Shown: piece after piece, positions 34,211 to 43,520 of the stretch
How the letters are laid out: the number at the start of each line of letters is the position of its first letter
Position numbering within the stretch: the first letter of the stretch is position 1
Assembly: GCF_015767265.1 (NCBI RefSeq)
Contig: NZ_JADPIB010000001.1
Span: 124,001 to 188,000, forward strand
Origin: Aureivirga marina
GTDB lineage: Bacteria; Bacteroidota; Bacteroidia; Flavobacteriales; Flavobacteriaceae
Length of the DNA: 64,000 bases
Direction of reading: 5' to 3'
Translations under genes and position numbers: made by a program
Notes under the pieces: model-generated
What the model saw: the letters and a program-made list of their open reading frames with translations, nothing else
What the model was told of the DNA's origin: nothing
Databases searched by the model: none

Positions 34211-35905
34211 ATGCAATTATCAGAACAAGAGATTGTAAGAAGAGAATCACTTCAAAAACTTAGAGACTTAGGAATTGATCCGTATCCGGCGGCTGAATTT
34301 AAAACAACTGCTTACATTAAGGATATTAAGGAGAACTTTGAAAGTTTCGAAGGGAAGGAAGTTATTCTTGCAGGAAGAATGATGAGCCGTAGAATCATGG
34401 GAACTGCTTCTTTTGCAGAGTTAAAAGATTCTACAGGTCGTATGCAAATTTATATTAACAGAGATGAAATCGCTCCGTCTGAAGATAAAACACTTTACAA
34501 TACTGTATTCAAGAAATTAATGGATATGGGAGATATTATTGGTGTAAAGGGTGAGGTATTTAAGACGAAAGTTGGTGAAACTTCTGTTAAGATAAAGGAG
34601 TTGACTCTTTTGTCTAAATCGTTACGTCCTTTACCAGCTGTAAAAACAGATGCTGAAGGTAAAGTACATGATGCTTTTTCGGATCCAGAATTGAGATACA
34701 GACAACGTTATGTTGACTTAATTGTAAATGATCATGTAAAAGATACTTTCATCAAAAGAACAAAAATTACAAACGCAATGCGTCAGTTCTTTAATGAGCG
34801 TGATTATTTAGAAGTAGAAACTCCAATTTTACAACCAATTCCTGGTGGAGCTGCTGCACGTCCATTCGTAACACATCATAATGCTTTAGATATTCCTTTA
34901 TATTTAAGAATTGCAAACGAATTATATTTAAAAAGATTAATCGTTGGTGGTTTTGATGCTGTTTATGAATTTGCAAAAGATTTCCGTAATGAAGGAATGG
35001 ACAGAACACATAATCCAGAGTTTACAGTAATGGAACTTTATGTTGCTTACAAAGATTACAACTGGATGATGGGAATGACAGAAGAACTTTTAGAAAAAGT
35101 AGCTGTAGAAGCAACTGGAAGTTCAACTGTAACTGTTGGAGAAAATGAAATTAGCTTTAAAGCACCTTATCCAAGAGTTCCTATTTTAGAAGCAATTAAA
35201 ACACATACAGGATATGATGTTGCCGGAATGAATGAAGAAGAACTTCGTGAGGTTTGTAAAAAAGTAGATATTCCAGTAGATGAAACAATGGGAGTTGGAA
35301 AATTAATCGATGAATTATTTGGAGAGAAATGTGAGCATCATTATATCCAACCAACATTTATTACAGATTATCCAAAAGAAATGAGTCCTCTTACAAAAGA
35401 GCACCGTTCGAATGATAGATTAACTGAGCGTTTTGAATTAATGGTAAACGGAAAAGAATTAGCAAATGCTTATTCGGAATTAAATGATCCAATTGACCAA
35501 AAAGAGCGTTTTGAAGATCAATTAAAGCTTTCTGAAAAAGGAGATGATGAAGCAATGTTTATCGATCACGATTTCGTTCGTTCTTTAGAGTATGGAATGC
35601 CTCCTACTTCTGGAATTGGAATCGGAATTGATCGTCTTGTGATGTTAATGACAAATAATTCTTCTATTCAAGAAGTATTATTCTTCCCTCAAATGCGTCC
35701 AGAGAAAAAACAAGTTTCTTTAACAGAAGAAGAAAAAGCAATTTTCGAAATTTTAAAGAAAGAAAATACAATTGCTTTAAATGATTTAAAATCTCAAAGC
35801 GGTTTATCAAACAAGAAATGGGATAAAAGCATTAAATCTTTGACAAAAAATAATCTAGCAAAAGTAAATAAAACAGAAGAAGGTTTATTTGTAGAAATGG
35901 CTTAA
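34211..35905 (+). CDS. lysS: Lysyl-tRNA synthetase, class II
   Basis: 564 residues. The N-terminal OB-fold anticodon-binding domain spans about 55-150 (VILAGRMMSRRIMGTASFAELKDSTGRMQIYI). The catalytic core has motif 2 FRNEGMDRTHNPEFT and motif 3 GIGIGIDRLVM. Attaches lysine to tRNA-Lys. A ~60-residue C-terminal extension (from about 504, LTEEEKAIFEILKKENTIALNDLKSQSG) beyond the usual ~500-residue enzyme looks like a small winged-helix domain. It is a single gene with promoter and terminator. Confidence 0.97.
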   Translation: MQLSEQEIVRRESLQKLRDLGIDPYPAAEFKTTAYIKDIKENFESFEGKEVILAGRMMSRRIMGTASFAELKDSTGRMQIYINRDEIAPSEDKTLYNTVFKKLMDMGDIIGVKGEVFKTKVGETSVKIKELTLLSKSLRPLPAVKTDAEGKVHDAFSDPELRYRQRYVDLIVNDHVKDTFIKRTKITNAMRQFFNERDYLEVETPILQPIPGGAAARPFVTHHNALDIPLYLRIANELYLKRLIVGGFDAVYEFAKDFRNEGMDRTHNPEFTVMELYVAYKDYNWMMGMTEELLEKVAVEATGSSTVTVGENEISFKAPYPRVPILEAIKTHTGYDVAGMNEEELREVCKKVDIPVDETMGVGKLIDELFGEKCEHHYIQPTFITDYPKEMSPLTKEHRSNDRLTERFELMVNGKELANAYSELNDPIDQKERFEDQLKLSEKGDDEAMFIDHDFVRSLEYGMPPTSGIGIGIDRLVMLMTNNSSIQEVLFFPQMRPEKKQVSLTEEEKAIFEILKKENTIALNDLKSQSGLSNKKWDKSIKSLTKNNLAKVNKTEEGLFVEMA

Positions 35906-35921
35906 GATTATTCAACAATAT

Positions 35922-35959
35922 AAAAAAAAGGAATTACAATAAAGTAATTCCTTTTTTTT
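35922..35959 (+). terminator. lysS terminator
   Basis: Perfect stem AAAAAAAAGGAATTAC with GTAATTCCTTTTTTTT, six-base loop, 17 bp after the stop. Confidence 0.92.
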
Positions 35960-36029
35960 GTCTTTTTTTTAAAATAAAAGTAACCAAATCTGTTTTTATT
36001 CGTTATTGAATTAATTAAAATACACGAAA

Positions 36030-36935
36030 ATGATACAGAATCTTTTGGTACAAAATTTAGAATCTTCCACTTTTTATTTTGATAAAAAAAAATATGTTTT
36101 AAGCGGAACCTTTTTTCTTGTTTTCTTTCTTATTTTTTACACACCTTTTAATTTATCAAATACATTTTACAGTTCTAAAGAAATAGAAATTATAAGTGTA
36201 TTCTTTACTTTTACTGAAGGATTTTGTGCATTTTTAAGTTTATATATTTCACAATTTATTTTTAGAAAATATTTTTTCCATTCTAAAATGCATCTTAAAA
36301 CACATTTTCAATTATTCTTTATAGAAAATATGTTAATCGTGGCTTTGCTTCCTTTTTTTGGTTATGCATTTTCTAAAATTTATGGTTTACCAATTCATAT
36401 AAGTCAGAATTTAATTCAAAACGAATTTTTAAATACATTATTTATATATAGTGTTCATTTAATGATATTGATTTTTCCATTTGTTGGAACTTTATTTTTC
36501 TCTAAAATGAGAAGTTTAAATTCAGAAAAAAATTCGTTAGAAAATAAAATACAACTATTGAAAGTTGAAAATCCAACTATAGAACTACAACAAGAAATTG
36601 CAATTGAAAATGACAAAGGAAAAGTGGAATTAAAATTGACTTTAGATTCACTTCTTTATTTAGAATCCAACAATCAATATGTGATGATTTATTATGTCAA
36701 AAAAGGAAAATTAGTAAAAAGGATTGTTCGAAATCGATTAAAAAATATGTTGAAAGAATTGGAAAAATTTAAAATTATACAATGTCATCGTTCTTATGGA
36801 GTAAATATTCATCATGTAAATTATATAAAAACAATGAAGGGAAATCGTTATCTGTTTTTACAAGAAAATTCAGCATATAAAGTTCCTGTTTCTAAAACTT
36901 ATTTCACCAAAATTCAAGAAATTCTTCAAAACTAA
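36030..36935 (+). CDS. Membrane-bound LytTR transcriptional regulator
   Basis: 301 residues. Four predicted membrane segments lie in the first ~165, a short helical linker at about 165-195, and a LytTR DNA-binding domain at about 200-300 (LTLDSLLYLESNNQYVMIYYVKKGKLVKRIVRNRL, then KFKIIQCHRSYGVNIHHVNYIK). There is no receiver domain, so it senses directly through the membrane part. It may control the beta-barrel gene 125 bp downstream; that is inferred from proximity only. Confidence 0.88.
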   Translation: MIQNLLVQNLESSTFYFDKKKYVLSGTFFLVFFLIFYTPFNLSNTFYSSKEIEIISVFFTFTEGFCAFLSLYISQFIFRKYFFHSKMHLKTHFQLFFIENMLIVALLPFFGYAFSKIYGLPIHISQNLIQNEFLNTLFIYSVHLMILIFPFVGTLFFSKMRSLNSEKNSLENKIQLLKVENPTIELQQEIAIENDKGKVELKLTLDSLLYLESNNQYVMIYYVKKGKLVKRIVRNRLKNMLKELEKFKIIQCHRSYGVNIHHVNYIKTMKGNRYLFLQENSAYKVPVSKTYFTKIQEILQN

Positions 36936-36995
36936 TCTTTTTTCATTTTCATTCACTCCAAAAAGCATCATTTCACTCAATAGTCTGTGTTTCCA

Positions 36996-37028
36996 TTTGT
37001 TCCATCCTAGGTTGATATTATAGTTTTG
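36996..37028 (+). promoter_or_regulatory. Promoter of the PorT-like beta-barrel gene
   Basis: -33 TTTG (36996-36999) and -7 TAGTTTTG (37021-37028), 21 bp apart, 31 bp before the ATG. Confidence 0.6.
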
Positions 37029-37059
37029 CTGCAAACAAATAAAATTATCAACTATAATT

Positions 37060-37674
37060 ATGATGAAAAGATTAAATATTATTGTTTTTCTTTTAGGAAT
37101 TATTTCCATGCATGCACAGAAGGATGAGCAAACTAAAAAAGTAACTTGGGGAATTAAAGCTGGACTTGATTTTGCGACTTTTTCTGGAAATATTACGAAT
37201 GCAGATTTGAGTACAAGAATATCGTTTCATGTTGGAACGATGGCAGAAATTAAAATTTCTGATAATTTTTCTTTACAGCCAGAATTTTTATATACATCTA
37301 AAGGATCCAGAAATGGAGACAATACTGACAATGGCATTGTTTTAGAATATTTAGAATTGCCAATTATAGCAAAATATTATGTAGCGAAGAATTTTAGTTT
37401 GGAGGCTGGTCCTGGAATTGGTTTTGCATATTTAGCGACTTTAGGAGGTTCAGACCCTGTAATTTCAAGTGAAATAAATAGATGGGATTTTGGATTAAAT
37501 TTTGGAACGAGTTATAAAATCAATGGAAAATTTCATGTTGGAATGCGATATTATTTAGGGTTAACGAATGTAAATAGTTCGGATGGAAGTAAAACAATTC
37601 CAACACTTCCTTCAGATGATTTTAAAAACAGAACTTTTTTGATTTCAATTGGCTATTTCTTTTCAAGAAAATAA
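37060..37674 (+). CDS. Outer-membrane beta-barrel protein, PorT-like
   Basis: 204 residues (a second ATG follows the first). The signal peptide ends near ISMHAQ. The rest is an eight-strand barrel of the type common in Bacteroidetes: WGIKAGLDFATFSG, FSLQPEFLYTSKGS, LEYLELPIIAKYYVAKNFSLEAGPGIGF and FHVGMRYYLGLTNV, ending SIGYFFSRK. The function is unknown; it is named for fold only and is not the T9SS PorT itself on this evidence. Confidence 0.8.
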   Translation: MMKRLNIIVFLLGIISMHAQKDEQTKKVTWGIKAGLDFATFSGNITNADLSTRISFHVGTMAEIKISDNFSLQPEFLYTSKGSRNGDNTDNGIVLEYLELPIIAKYYVAKNFSLEAGPGIGFAYLATLGGSDPVISSEINRWDFGLNFGTSYKINGKFHVGMRYYLGLTNVNSSDGSKTIPTLPSDDFKNRTFLISIGYFFSRK

Positions 37675-37736
37675 AATTAAAGGCTTAAAACAAGATTGAT
37701 GAGGTAATTATGTAATTAATTTCAAAAAACACTTCT

Positions 37737-37770
37737 AAAGAGTAATCTAACAAAAGATTACTCTTTTTTT
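37737..37770 (+). terminator. Terminator of the beta-barrel gene
   Basis: Stem AAAGAGTAATCT/AGATTACTCTTT (37737-37748, 37755-37766), then T run. Confidence 0.9.
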
Positions 37771-37879
37771 TGTTAAAAAATAAATTAATATTCGACTAAG
37801 CTAAAATGTTTATATTTACACAAGCATATTTTTAGTTAATCCCAAAAACTATTCAATTTTAACTTAAACTATCACCCAA

Positions 37880-39085
37880 ATGAAAAAAATTACCCTTTTG
37901 ATTACTTTAATCTCCTCATTTATACAAGCACAAACAACTATTGAAAGCTTGATTAATCAAACAAGTTTAGATAATATGACAACGTATGTTCGTGAGCTTT
38001 CAGGTGAAGACCCTACAGTTGTTAACAATGAAAATGTTACTATTACACACCGTGTAAGTTATGCTGGCTCTGGAAATAATTTAGCTGCGGATTATATTGT
38101 TGAGAAATTAAATGAGACAGGGCTAACAGTTACAGTACAAAATTATTCAAGTACAGGAAGAAATATTTATGCAACGCAATTAGGAACGGTAAATCCAAAT
38201 GATATTTATATTGTTTGTGCACATTATGATGCTGTTTCTTATTTCTGCGCAGATGACAATGCAAGTGGAGTTGCAGGAGTTTTAGAAACTGCAAGAATCT
38301 TATCAGAACAGTGTTTTGAAAATACCATTATTTATGCACTTTGGGATGAAGAAGAAAACGGATTAAAAGGAAGTAATTATTTCTCTGATTATTTTTTCTC
38401 TCAAAATAAAAATATTGTAGGTGTTGTCAATATTGATATGATGGGATATGATGGAGACAATGATAAAGTTTTTGATATTGATATTAATAATAACACAACT
38501 TCAACACAAATAAAAGATGACTTAATTTCAATTGTTGATGATTATGATTTAGATATTATTCCTTTAGTTGTAAATCCTGGAACTTACGCAAGTGATCATG
38601 CTTCATTTTGGTCAAATAGTTATGGCGCAGTTCTTTTAGGTGAATCTTGGGAAAATGATGATATTACTCCAGGATATCATAGTTCTTCTGATAGAATTTC
38701 TTTGTTTAATATGCCTTATTTTCATGAAATGGGTAAACTAATTACAGGTTATATCACAACAAAAGGAGTTCTTTGCGCACCAAATGATAATAGTAATGAG
38801 GAAGAAGAACAAGAGGAAGAAAATCTAAACACAAATGATATAAAAGATATTAAAACCATTTTTTATCCGAATCCTACAAGAGATATTTTTGAAATGGATT
38901 TCTCTACTGAAAAAGAAAGAGAAATTTCTGTTTTTTCTTTATTAGGTAAAAAAGTATTGACTTTAACTACAAATAATAAACATGTAACAATTAACTTAAA
39001 AAATCTTGAAGCAGGAACTTATATTGTGGAAATAAAAACCAAAAATGGAGAAAAATTTAATTTATATAATATTATAAAAGAATAA
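37880..39085 (+). CDS. Secreted M28 family zinc aminopeptidase with T9SS sorting tail
   Basis: 401 residues with a signal peptide (1-18). The M28 peptidase domain (about 60-285) has the co-catalytic zinc ligands: VCAHYDAVS (His115, with Asp117 supporting), CADDNASG (Asp125/126), WDEEENG (Glu157/158), NIDMMGYDG and the late His in ASDHASFW or GYHSSSD. An acidic linker (about 303-315) leads to a type A T9SS C-terminal domain (FYPNPTRDIFEM...LEAGTYIVEI). It should be exported by Sec, then across the outer membrane by the T9SS, whose sortase porU is in this window. Confidence 0.92.
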   Translation: MKKITLLITLISSFIQAQTTIESLINQTSLDNMTTYVRELSGEDPTVVNNENVTITHRVSYAGSGNNLAADYIVEKLNETGLTVTVQNYSSTGRNIYATQLGTVNPNDIYIVCAHYDAVSYFCADDNASGVAGVLETARILSEQCFENTIIYALWDEEENGLKGSNYFSDYFFSQNKNIVGVVNIDMMGYDGDNDKVFDIDINNNTTSTQIKDDLISIVDDYDLDIIPLVVNPGTYASDHASFWSNSYGAVLLGESWENDDITPGYHSSSDRISLFNMPYFHEMGKLITGYITTKGVLCAPNDNSNEEEEQEEENLNTNDIKDIKTIFYPNPTRDIFEMDFSTEKEREISVFSLLGKKVLTLTTNNKHVTINLKNLEAGTYIVEIKTKNGEKFNLYNIIKE

Positions 39086-39102
39086 TATTTACATAAAGTC
39101 AT

Positions 39103-39136
39103 AAAAAAAGCTCATTACATGTAATGAGCTTTTTTT
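39103..39136. terminator. Bidirectional terminator
   Basis: Perfect palindromic stem AAAAAAGCTCATTAC with GTAATGAGCTTTTTT, shared by the convergent M28 peptidase and purine nucleoside phosphorylase genes. Confidence 0.92.
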
Positions 39137-39156
39137 ATATTTTTTAATTCTACGAA

Positions 39157-39969
39157 TTAGCTTCTTGCTACAAAGTCAACTACTAATTTAGAAACTATTT
39201 TTTCAGCAACCTTCGCTACTTCTTGAACTTCTTCATGAGAAACTGGCTCCACTAAACCTTCTACTCCTAAATCCGTAATCACAGACAGTCCCATACATTT
39301 CATTCCCATATGTTTTGCTGTAATTACTTCAGGAACTGTTGACATTCCAACAGCATCACCTCCCATTAATCTTACCATGCGATATTCCGCAGGAGTTTCA
39401 AAAGTAGGTCCTTGTAATGCTAAATAAACACCTTCTTGTAATTTAACATCATTTTCTTGTGCAATTGTTCTAACTAATTGTGCCATTTCTAAATCATATG
39501 GCTCATGCATATCTACGAAACGTGGTCCAAACCTTTCATCATTTGGTCCGTTTAATGGATGTTCAGGAATCATATTAATATGGTCAGTGATTAACATAAT
39601 ATCACCAACTTTAAATCCAGTTTTTACACCTCCTGAAGCATTTGAAACAATTAATTTTTCAACACCTAAATATTTCATCACTCGAATTGGGAAAATTGTT
39701 TCACTCATTTTCCATCCTTCGTAAAAATGAAATCTTCCACGCATTGCAAGAACTTTTTTACCACCTAATTCTCCAAAAATCAATTCTCCATGATGTCCTT
39801 CTACTGTAGACACAGGGAAGTTTACGATTTCATCATAAGGAATTCTTTTTTCAATAGAAATTACATCTACTAAATTTCCTAATCCTGTTCCTAATACAAT
39901 CCCAAAATCAGGTTTTGTAATTCCTTTCTCCTTTAAAAACTTAACTGTTTCCTGTACTTTCTCCCACAT
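39157..39969 (-). CDS. punA: Purine-nucleoside phosphorylase (PNP-I, trimeric type)
   Basis: 270 residues. Motifs of the trimeric PNP family: GIVLGTGLG, VEGHHGELIFG, AMRGRFHFYEG, VSNASGG (phosphate/ribose site), YLALQGPTFETPAEYRM and STVPEVITAKHMGM. Cleaves guanosine or inosine phosphorolytically for purine salvage. Its start overlaps the end of lpxK by 29 bp, so the two are co-transcribed. Confidence 0.95.
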   Translation of the reverse strand: MWEKVQETVKFLKEKGITKPDFGIVLGTGLGNLVDVISIEKRIPYDEIVNFPVSTVEGHHGELIFGELGGKKVLAMRGRFHFYEGWKMSETIFPIRVMKYLGVEKLIVSNASGGVKTGFKVGDIMLITDHINMIPEHPLNGPNDERFGPRFVDMHEPYDLEMAQLVRTIAQENDVKLQEGVYLALQGPTFETPAEYRMVRLMGGDAVGMSTVPEVITAKHMGMKCMGLSVITDLGVEGLVEPVSHEEVQEVAKVAEKIVSKLVVDFVARS

Positions 39970-40981
39970 AATCTAAAATGAGTTTGTTAAATATGTCTTC
40001 ACGACTAAAAAAAGTTGTTTTGATGGGTATATAATAGACCGCATCAAGCTTAACAAAGATACGAACATAATCTTTTTCCGTTGTCAAAATTAGTTTTTTT
40101 TCCGTCGGAATTTCATGATATTTATCTTTAATTTTTAAAATATCTTGTTCTGTAAAATGGTGGTGATCAGGAAATTCTATATGATGAAGTTTTACTCCTT
40201 TTTGCTCTAAAAATGAGACCAAAGGTTTAGGTTTTGCAATTCCAGTAACTAAAACAATTTCATAATCCAAAATATCTGAAAGCTCTTTTGTTTTCTCATG
40301 AGAAATTAAAGTTTCATCATAAGAAATCTTTGAAAAAAACAATTCTTGATTTGAATCAAGTTTTAATTTCTTTTGAATTTTCTTTTGTTCTTCTAAAGAA
40401 AGGTTTTCAGGACATTTTGTTACAATTATTGCTTTAGCTCTTTTTACGCCACTCTTATATTCACGAAGATTTCCAGCAGGAAGCATCAAATCTTCAGAAT
40501 ACAAACTATCATATGAAGTTAATAAAATATAAAATCCAGCATCTAACTTTCGGTGTTGAAAAGCATCATCAAGTAATACAATTTCAGTTTCAGGTTTTTG
40601 CTTTTTTATTTCCTGTATTCCATGTACACGATTTGCATCCACAGCAACCGTAATATTTTGGAATTTTCGAAAATATTGATATGGTTCATCTCCAATCATT
40701 TCAGCATTTACAGTAGCGTCAGCCATGATAAAACCTTCCGTTGATCTTTTATACCCTCTACTTAAAACTGCTGTTTGATAAGAATCTTTTAGTAAACGAA
40801 TCAAATATTCTATTTGTGGTGTTTTTCCTGTTCCGCCAACACTTAAATTTCCAACTACAATAGTCGGAAAATCAAAAGAAGTCGATTTCAGAACTCCAAC
40901 ATCAAAAAGTTTATTTCGAACAGAAGTTATCCCTCCGTACAAAATAGAAAATGGAAATAATATTTTTCGTAACTTTTTCAT
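39941..40981 (-). CDS. lpxK: Tetraacyldisaccharide 4'-kinase (lipid A synthesis)
   Basis: 346 residues. N-terminal hydrophobic helix (about 6-22, membrane association). The family-specific P-loop VGNLSVGGTGKTP is at 43-55, with SRGYKRST and LLDDAFQHRKL typical of LpxK. Phosphorylates the lipid A precursor at the 4' position on the inner membrane. It is the first gene of a two-gene unit with PNP, diverging from the sugar kinase gene. Confidence 0.96.
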   Translation of the reverse strand: MKKLRKILFPFSILYGGITSVRNKLFDVGVLKSTSFDFPTIVVGNLSVGGTGKTPQIEYLIRLLKDSYQTAVLSRGYKRSTEGFIMADATVNAEMIGDEPYQYFRKFQNITVAVDANRVHGIQEIKKQKPETEIVLLDDAFQHRKLDAGFYILLTSYDSLYSEDLMLPAGNLREYKSGVKRAKAIIVTKCPENLSLEEQKKIQKKLKLDSNQELFFSKISYDETLISHEKTKELSDILDYEIVLVTGIAKPKPLVSFLEQKGVKLHHIEFPDHHHFTEQDILKIKDKYHEIPTEKKLILTTEKDYVRIFVKLDAVYYIPIKTTFFSREDIFNKLILDYVGESTGNS

Positions 40982-41310
40982 GTGGCGAAAGTACGAAATT
41001 TTAATAGAGTTTTATTTTTTAGTTGCCTCGAATTCTTCTTAAAGTTTCTTATTTTTAGTTCGAAGTTTTAAACTAATCTTCTAAATAATAGACGAATTCC
41101 TATGAATCTAATGTTAATTTCTATAGAACTTTAAGAGTATTTTTTAAAATCAATTCTTTTCTTCCTAAAATTATAATAAAAATTTGCGTTCATTAAAATG
41201 ATTCCTAGCTTAAAAAAGTATCTTTACGAAAATAAATAAATCCCAAATTGTAATAATACATTTATTCTATTTGGATCCTATTTCATTTATTAAAATAAAA
41301 AAAATAACAT
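40982..41310. other. Divergent intergenic region
   Basis: 329 AT-rich bases between lpxK and the BadF-type kinase. Weak -7-like sequences lie at both ends: TACTTTCG on the minus strand (40986-40993) and TATCTTTA on the plus strand (about 41219-41226). No ORF, RNA or repeat is evident. Confidence 0.5.
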
Positions 41311-42162
41311 ATGATTTTAATAGCAGAAGGAGGTTCGACAAAAGTAGATTGGATAGCTTTAAACGAAGAAAAAGAAGAAATTTTCAGATTGAGAACTTCT
41401 GGTCTTAATCCAACCGTTTTTTCAAGAGAAATTATTGAAAGTAGAATAATCAATGACTTCCAATTAGTAAAAGATCGAGAAAAAGTTTCAAAAGTATTTT
41501 TTTATGGAGCAGGTTGTGGAACAAAAACGCCTAAAGCAGTTTTAGAAGAAGTGCTTCTTGGTATTTTTTACAATGCTTCTATCACTATTGCTGATGATAT
41601 GCTTGCAGCTGTTTATGCGGCAGCCAAAGGGAAACCTTCCATTGTTTGTATTTTGGGGACTGGTTCTAATAGTTGTTATTTTGATGGAAAAAATATCGAA
41701 ACAAATGCAAAATCACTTGGATATATTTTAATGGATGAAGCAAGTGGAAATTATTTTGGAAAACAATTAATCCGCGATTTTTATTACCATCGAATGCCTA
41801 AAGAAATTGCTGAACAATTTTCTGCTTCTTATAATGTTGATGCTGATTTTATCAAATTTAATTTATATAGTCAACCAGAACCGAACACATATTTAGCTTC
41901 TTTTTCTAAATTTTTATTTGAACATATTGAAAATTCTTATGTGCAACAATTGATTCTTGACGGATTTGAGGAATTTATGATGTGTAGAATTTTACCATAT
42001 ACACATGCACACATGGTTCCGATTTATTTTATCGGATCTATTGCTCATTATTTTAAAGATGTTTTAGAAACAGTTGCAAATAAATATAATTTAGAAATTT
42101 CAGGAATTATTAAAGAACCAATTGATGAATTAATTGCTTATCATAAAAGAGAATTACTTTAA
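41311..42162 (+). CDS. BadF/BadG/N-acetylglucosamine kinase-like ATPase
   Basis: 283 residues with the ASKHA nucleotide-binding fold: phosphate-1 loop ILIAEGGSTKVDWIAL, phosphate-2 region SIVCILGTGSNSCYFDG, and MDEASGNYFGKQLIRDFYY. It resembles the eukaryotic-type N-acetylglucosamine kinase/BadF ATPase family and probably phosphorylates an amino sugar, for example in cell-wall recycling. Convergent overlap of 4 bp with murF. Substrate assignment is by family only. Confidence 0.85.
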   Translation: MILIAEGGSTKVDWIALNEEKEEIFRLRTSGLNPTVFSREIIESRIINDFQLVKDREKVSKVFFYGAGCGTKTPKAVLEEVLLGIFYNASITIADDMLAAVYAAAKGKPSIVCILGTGSNSCYFDGKNIETNAKSLGYILMDEASGNYFGKQLIRDFYYHRMPKEIAEQFSASYNVDADFIKFNLYSQPEPNTYLASFSKFLFEHIENSYVQQLILDGFEEFMMCRILPYTHAHMVPIYFIGSIAHYFKDVLETVANKYNLEISGIIKEPIDELIAYHKRELL

Positions 42163-43451
42163 TCCTCTTTTATGATAGGAACAATTCTTTCTAAAGCCAT
42201 TCCTCTTGATCCTTTTATTAAGATTGTTTTTCCTGTAAGATTTACTAAAAATTCTTTATTTTCATCCGAAAATTTAGAAAAATCACTGTATTTTGAAATG
42301 TTTTCTTTACAAATAGTTGTTTCAAAAAAATGATTTCCAATTAAAAATATACGCTCAAAATCATAATTTTCAATTTGATTTACCACTTCTTGATGTTCCT
42401 TTTTTGTATCCTTTCCAACTTCAAACATATCTCCTAAAAATAAAATTTTATCAGGATTTTTAAGCATAGAAAAATTTTCCAAAGCAACTTTCATGCTACT
42501 TGGATTTGCATTATAAGCATCAAGAATAATTTGATTTTCTTTAATTTCAAGAATTTGAGAACGATTATTTGTTGGAATATAATTCTCAATTGCATTTTTT
42601 ATTTCTTCATTTTTTACTTTAAAATAATTTCCAATAGAAATCGCTGCTGCAATGTTTGTATAATTATAGATTCCGATTAAATTACTTTGAATAACATTGT
42701 CTTCTAATTGTAATTTCACAAAAGGAGTTAATTCAAGAAACCTTGTTTTAGGAATGTCTTCTTCTGTACCAAAAAATATTCTATTCATTCCTTCCGATTC
42801 TTTTACTTGTCTTGGAATTGAATTATTTATAAAAAGAATTCCATTTATCTTTTTAATAAATTGATACAATTCTGTTTTTCCTTTTATCACACCTTCTATT
42901 CCACCAAATCCCTCTAAATGTGCTTTTCCAAAGTTCGTGATATAACCAAAATTTGGTTTTGCAATTTCACATAAAAACGCAATTTCTTTTTGGTGATTTG
43001 CTCCCATTTCGACAATTCCAATTTCTACATCAGGCTTCATTTGAAGTAAAGTCAAGGGAACACCAATATGATTATTCAAATTTCCAATAGTTGCATGTGT
43101 CTTATATTTTTCAAATAAAACAGCATTAATTAATTCTTTAGAAGTTGTTTTTCCATTACTTCCAGTTAATCCAATAATTGGAATTTGTAGTTTCTCTCTA
43201 TGATAAGAAGCTAAATCTTGTAATGTTTTTAATACATCTTTTACTAAAATTGTTTTTTCAGAACTTACATATTCTTCTTCATCAATAATAGCATAAGAAG
43301 CACCTTTTTCTAAAGCTTCTTTAGCAAATTTATTTCCATTAAAATTTTCTCCTTTCAATGCGAAATAAATACTATTCTTTCTAATTTTTCTAGTATCTGT
43401 ATCTACTAAAAAATGTTCTTTATATAATTTGTAAATGTTTTCTATTCTCAT
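42159..43451 (-). CDS. murF: UDP-MurNAc-tripeptide:D-Ala-D-Ala ligase
   Basis: 430 residues. Mur ligase three-domain layout: N-terminal UDP-binding domain, ATP-binding GLTGSNGKTTSKELI (P-loop 97-103), EMGANHQKEIAFL, and C-terminal domain with DAYNANPSSMKVAL and LFLGDMFEVGKD. Adds D-Ala-D-Ala to the peptidoglycan precursor in the cytoplasm. It is located downstream of gldJ, separated by a terminator. Confidence 0.96.
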   Translation of the reverse strand: MRIENIYKLYKEHFLVDTDTRKIRKNSIYFALKGENFNGNKFAKEALEKGASYAIIDEEEYVSSEKTILVKDVLKTLQDLASYHREKLQIPIIGLTGSNGKTTSKELINAVLFEKYKTHATIGNLNNHIGVPLTLLQMKPDVEIGIVEMGANHQKEIAFLCEIAKPNFGYITNFGKAHLEGFGGIEGVIKGKTELYQFIKKINGILFINNSIPRQVKESEGMNRIFFGTEEDIPKTRFLELTPFVKLQLEDNVIQSNLIGIYNYTNIAAAISIGNYFKVKNEEIKNAIENYIPTNNRSQILEIKENQIILDAYNANPSSMKVALENFSMLKNPDKILFLGDMFEVGKDTKKEHQEVVNQIENYDFERIFLIGNHFFETTICKENISKYSDFSKFSDENKEFLVNLTGKTILIKGSRGMALERIVPIIKED

Positions 43452-43462
43452 AAAACAAAAAT

Positions 43463-43495
43463 AAAAAAAAGCCCTACGTTTTGTAGGGCTTTTTT
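43463..43495 (-). terminator. gldJ terminator
   Basis: Stem AAAAGCCCTAC/GTAGGGCTTTT with a T run on both sides, between gldJ and murF. Confidence 0.9.
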
Positions 43496-43520
43496 AGAAT
43501 GAATTGAAAAATTCTAAATA

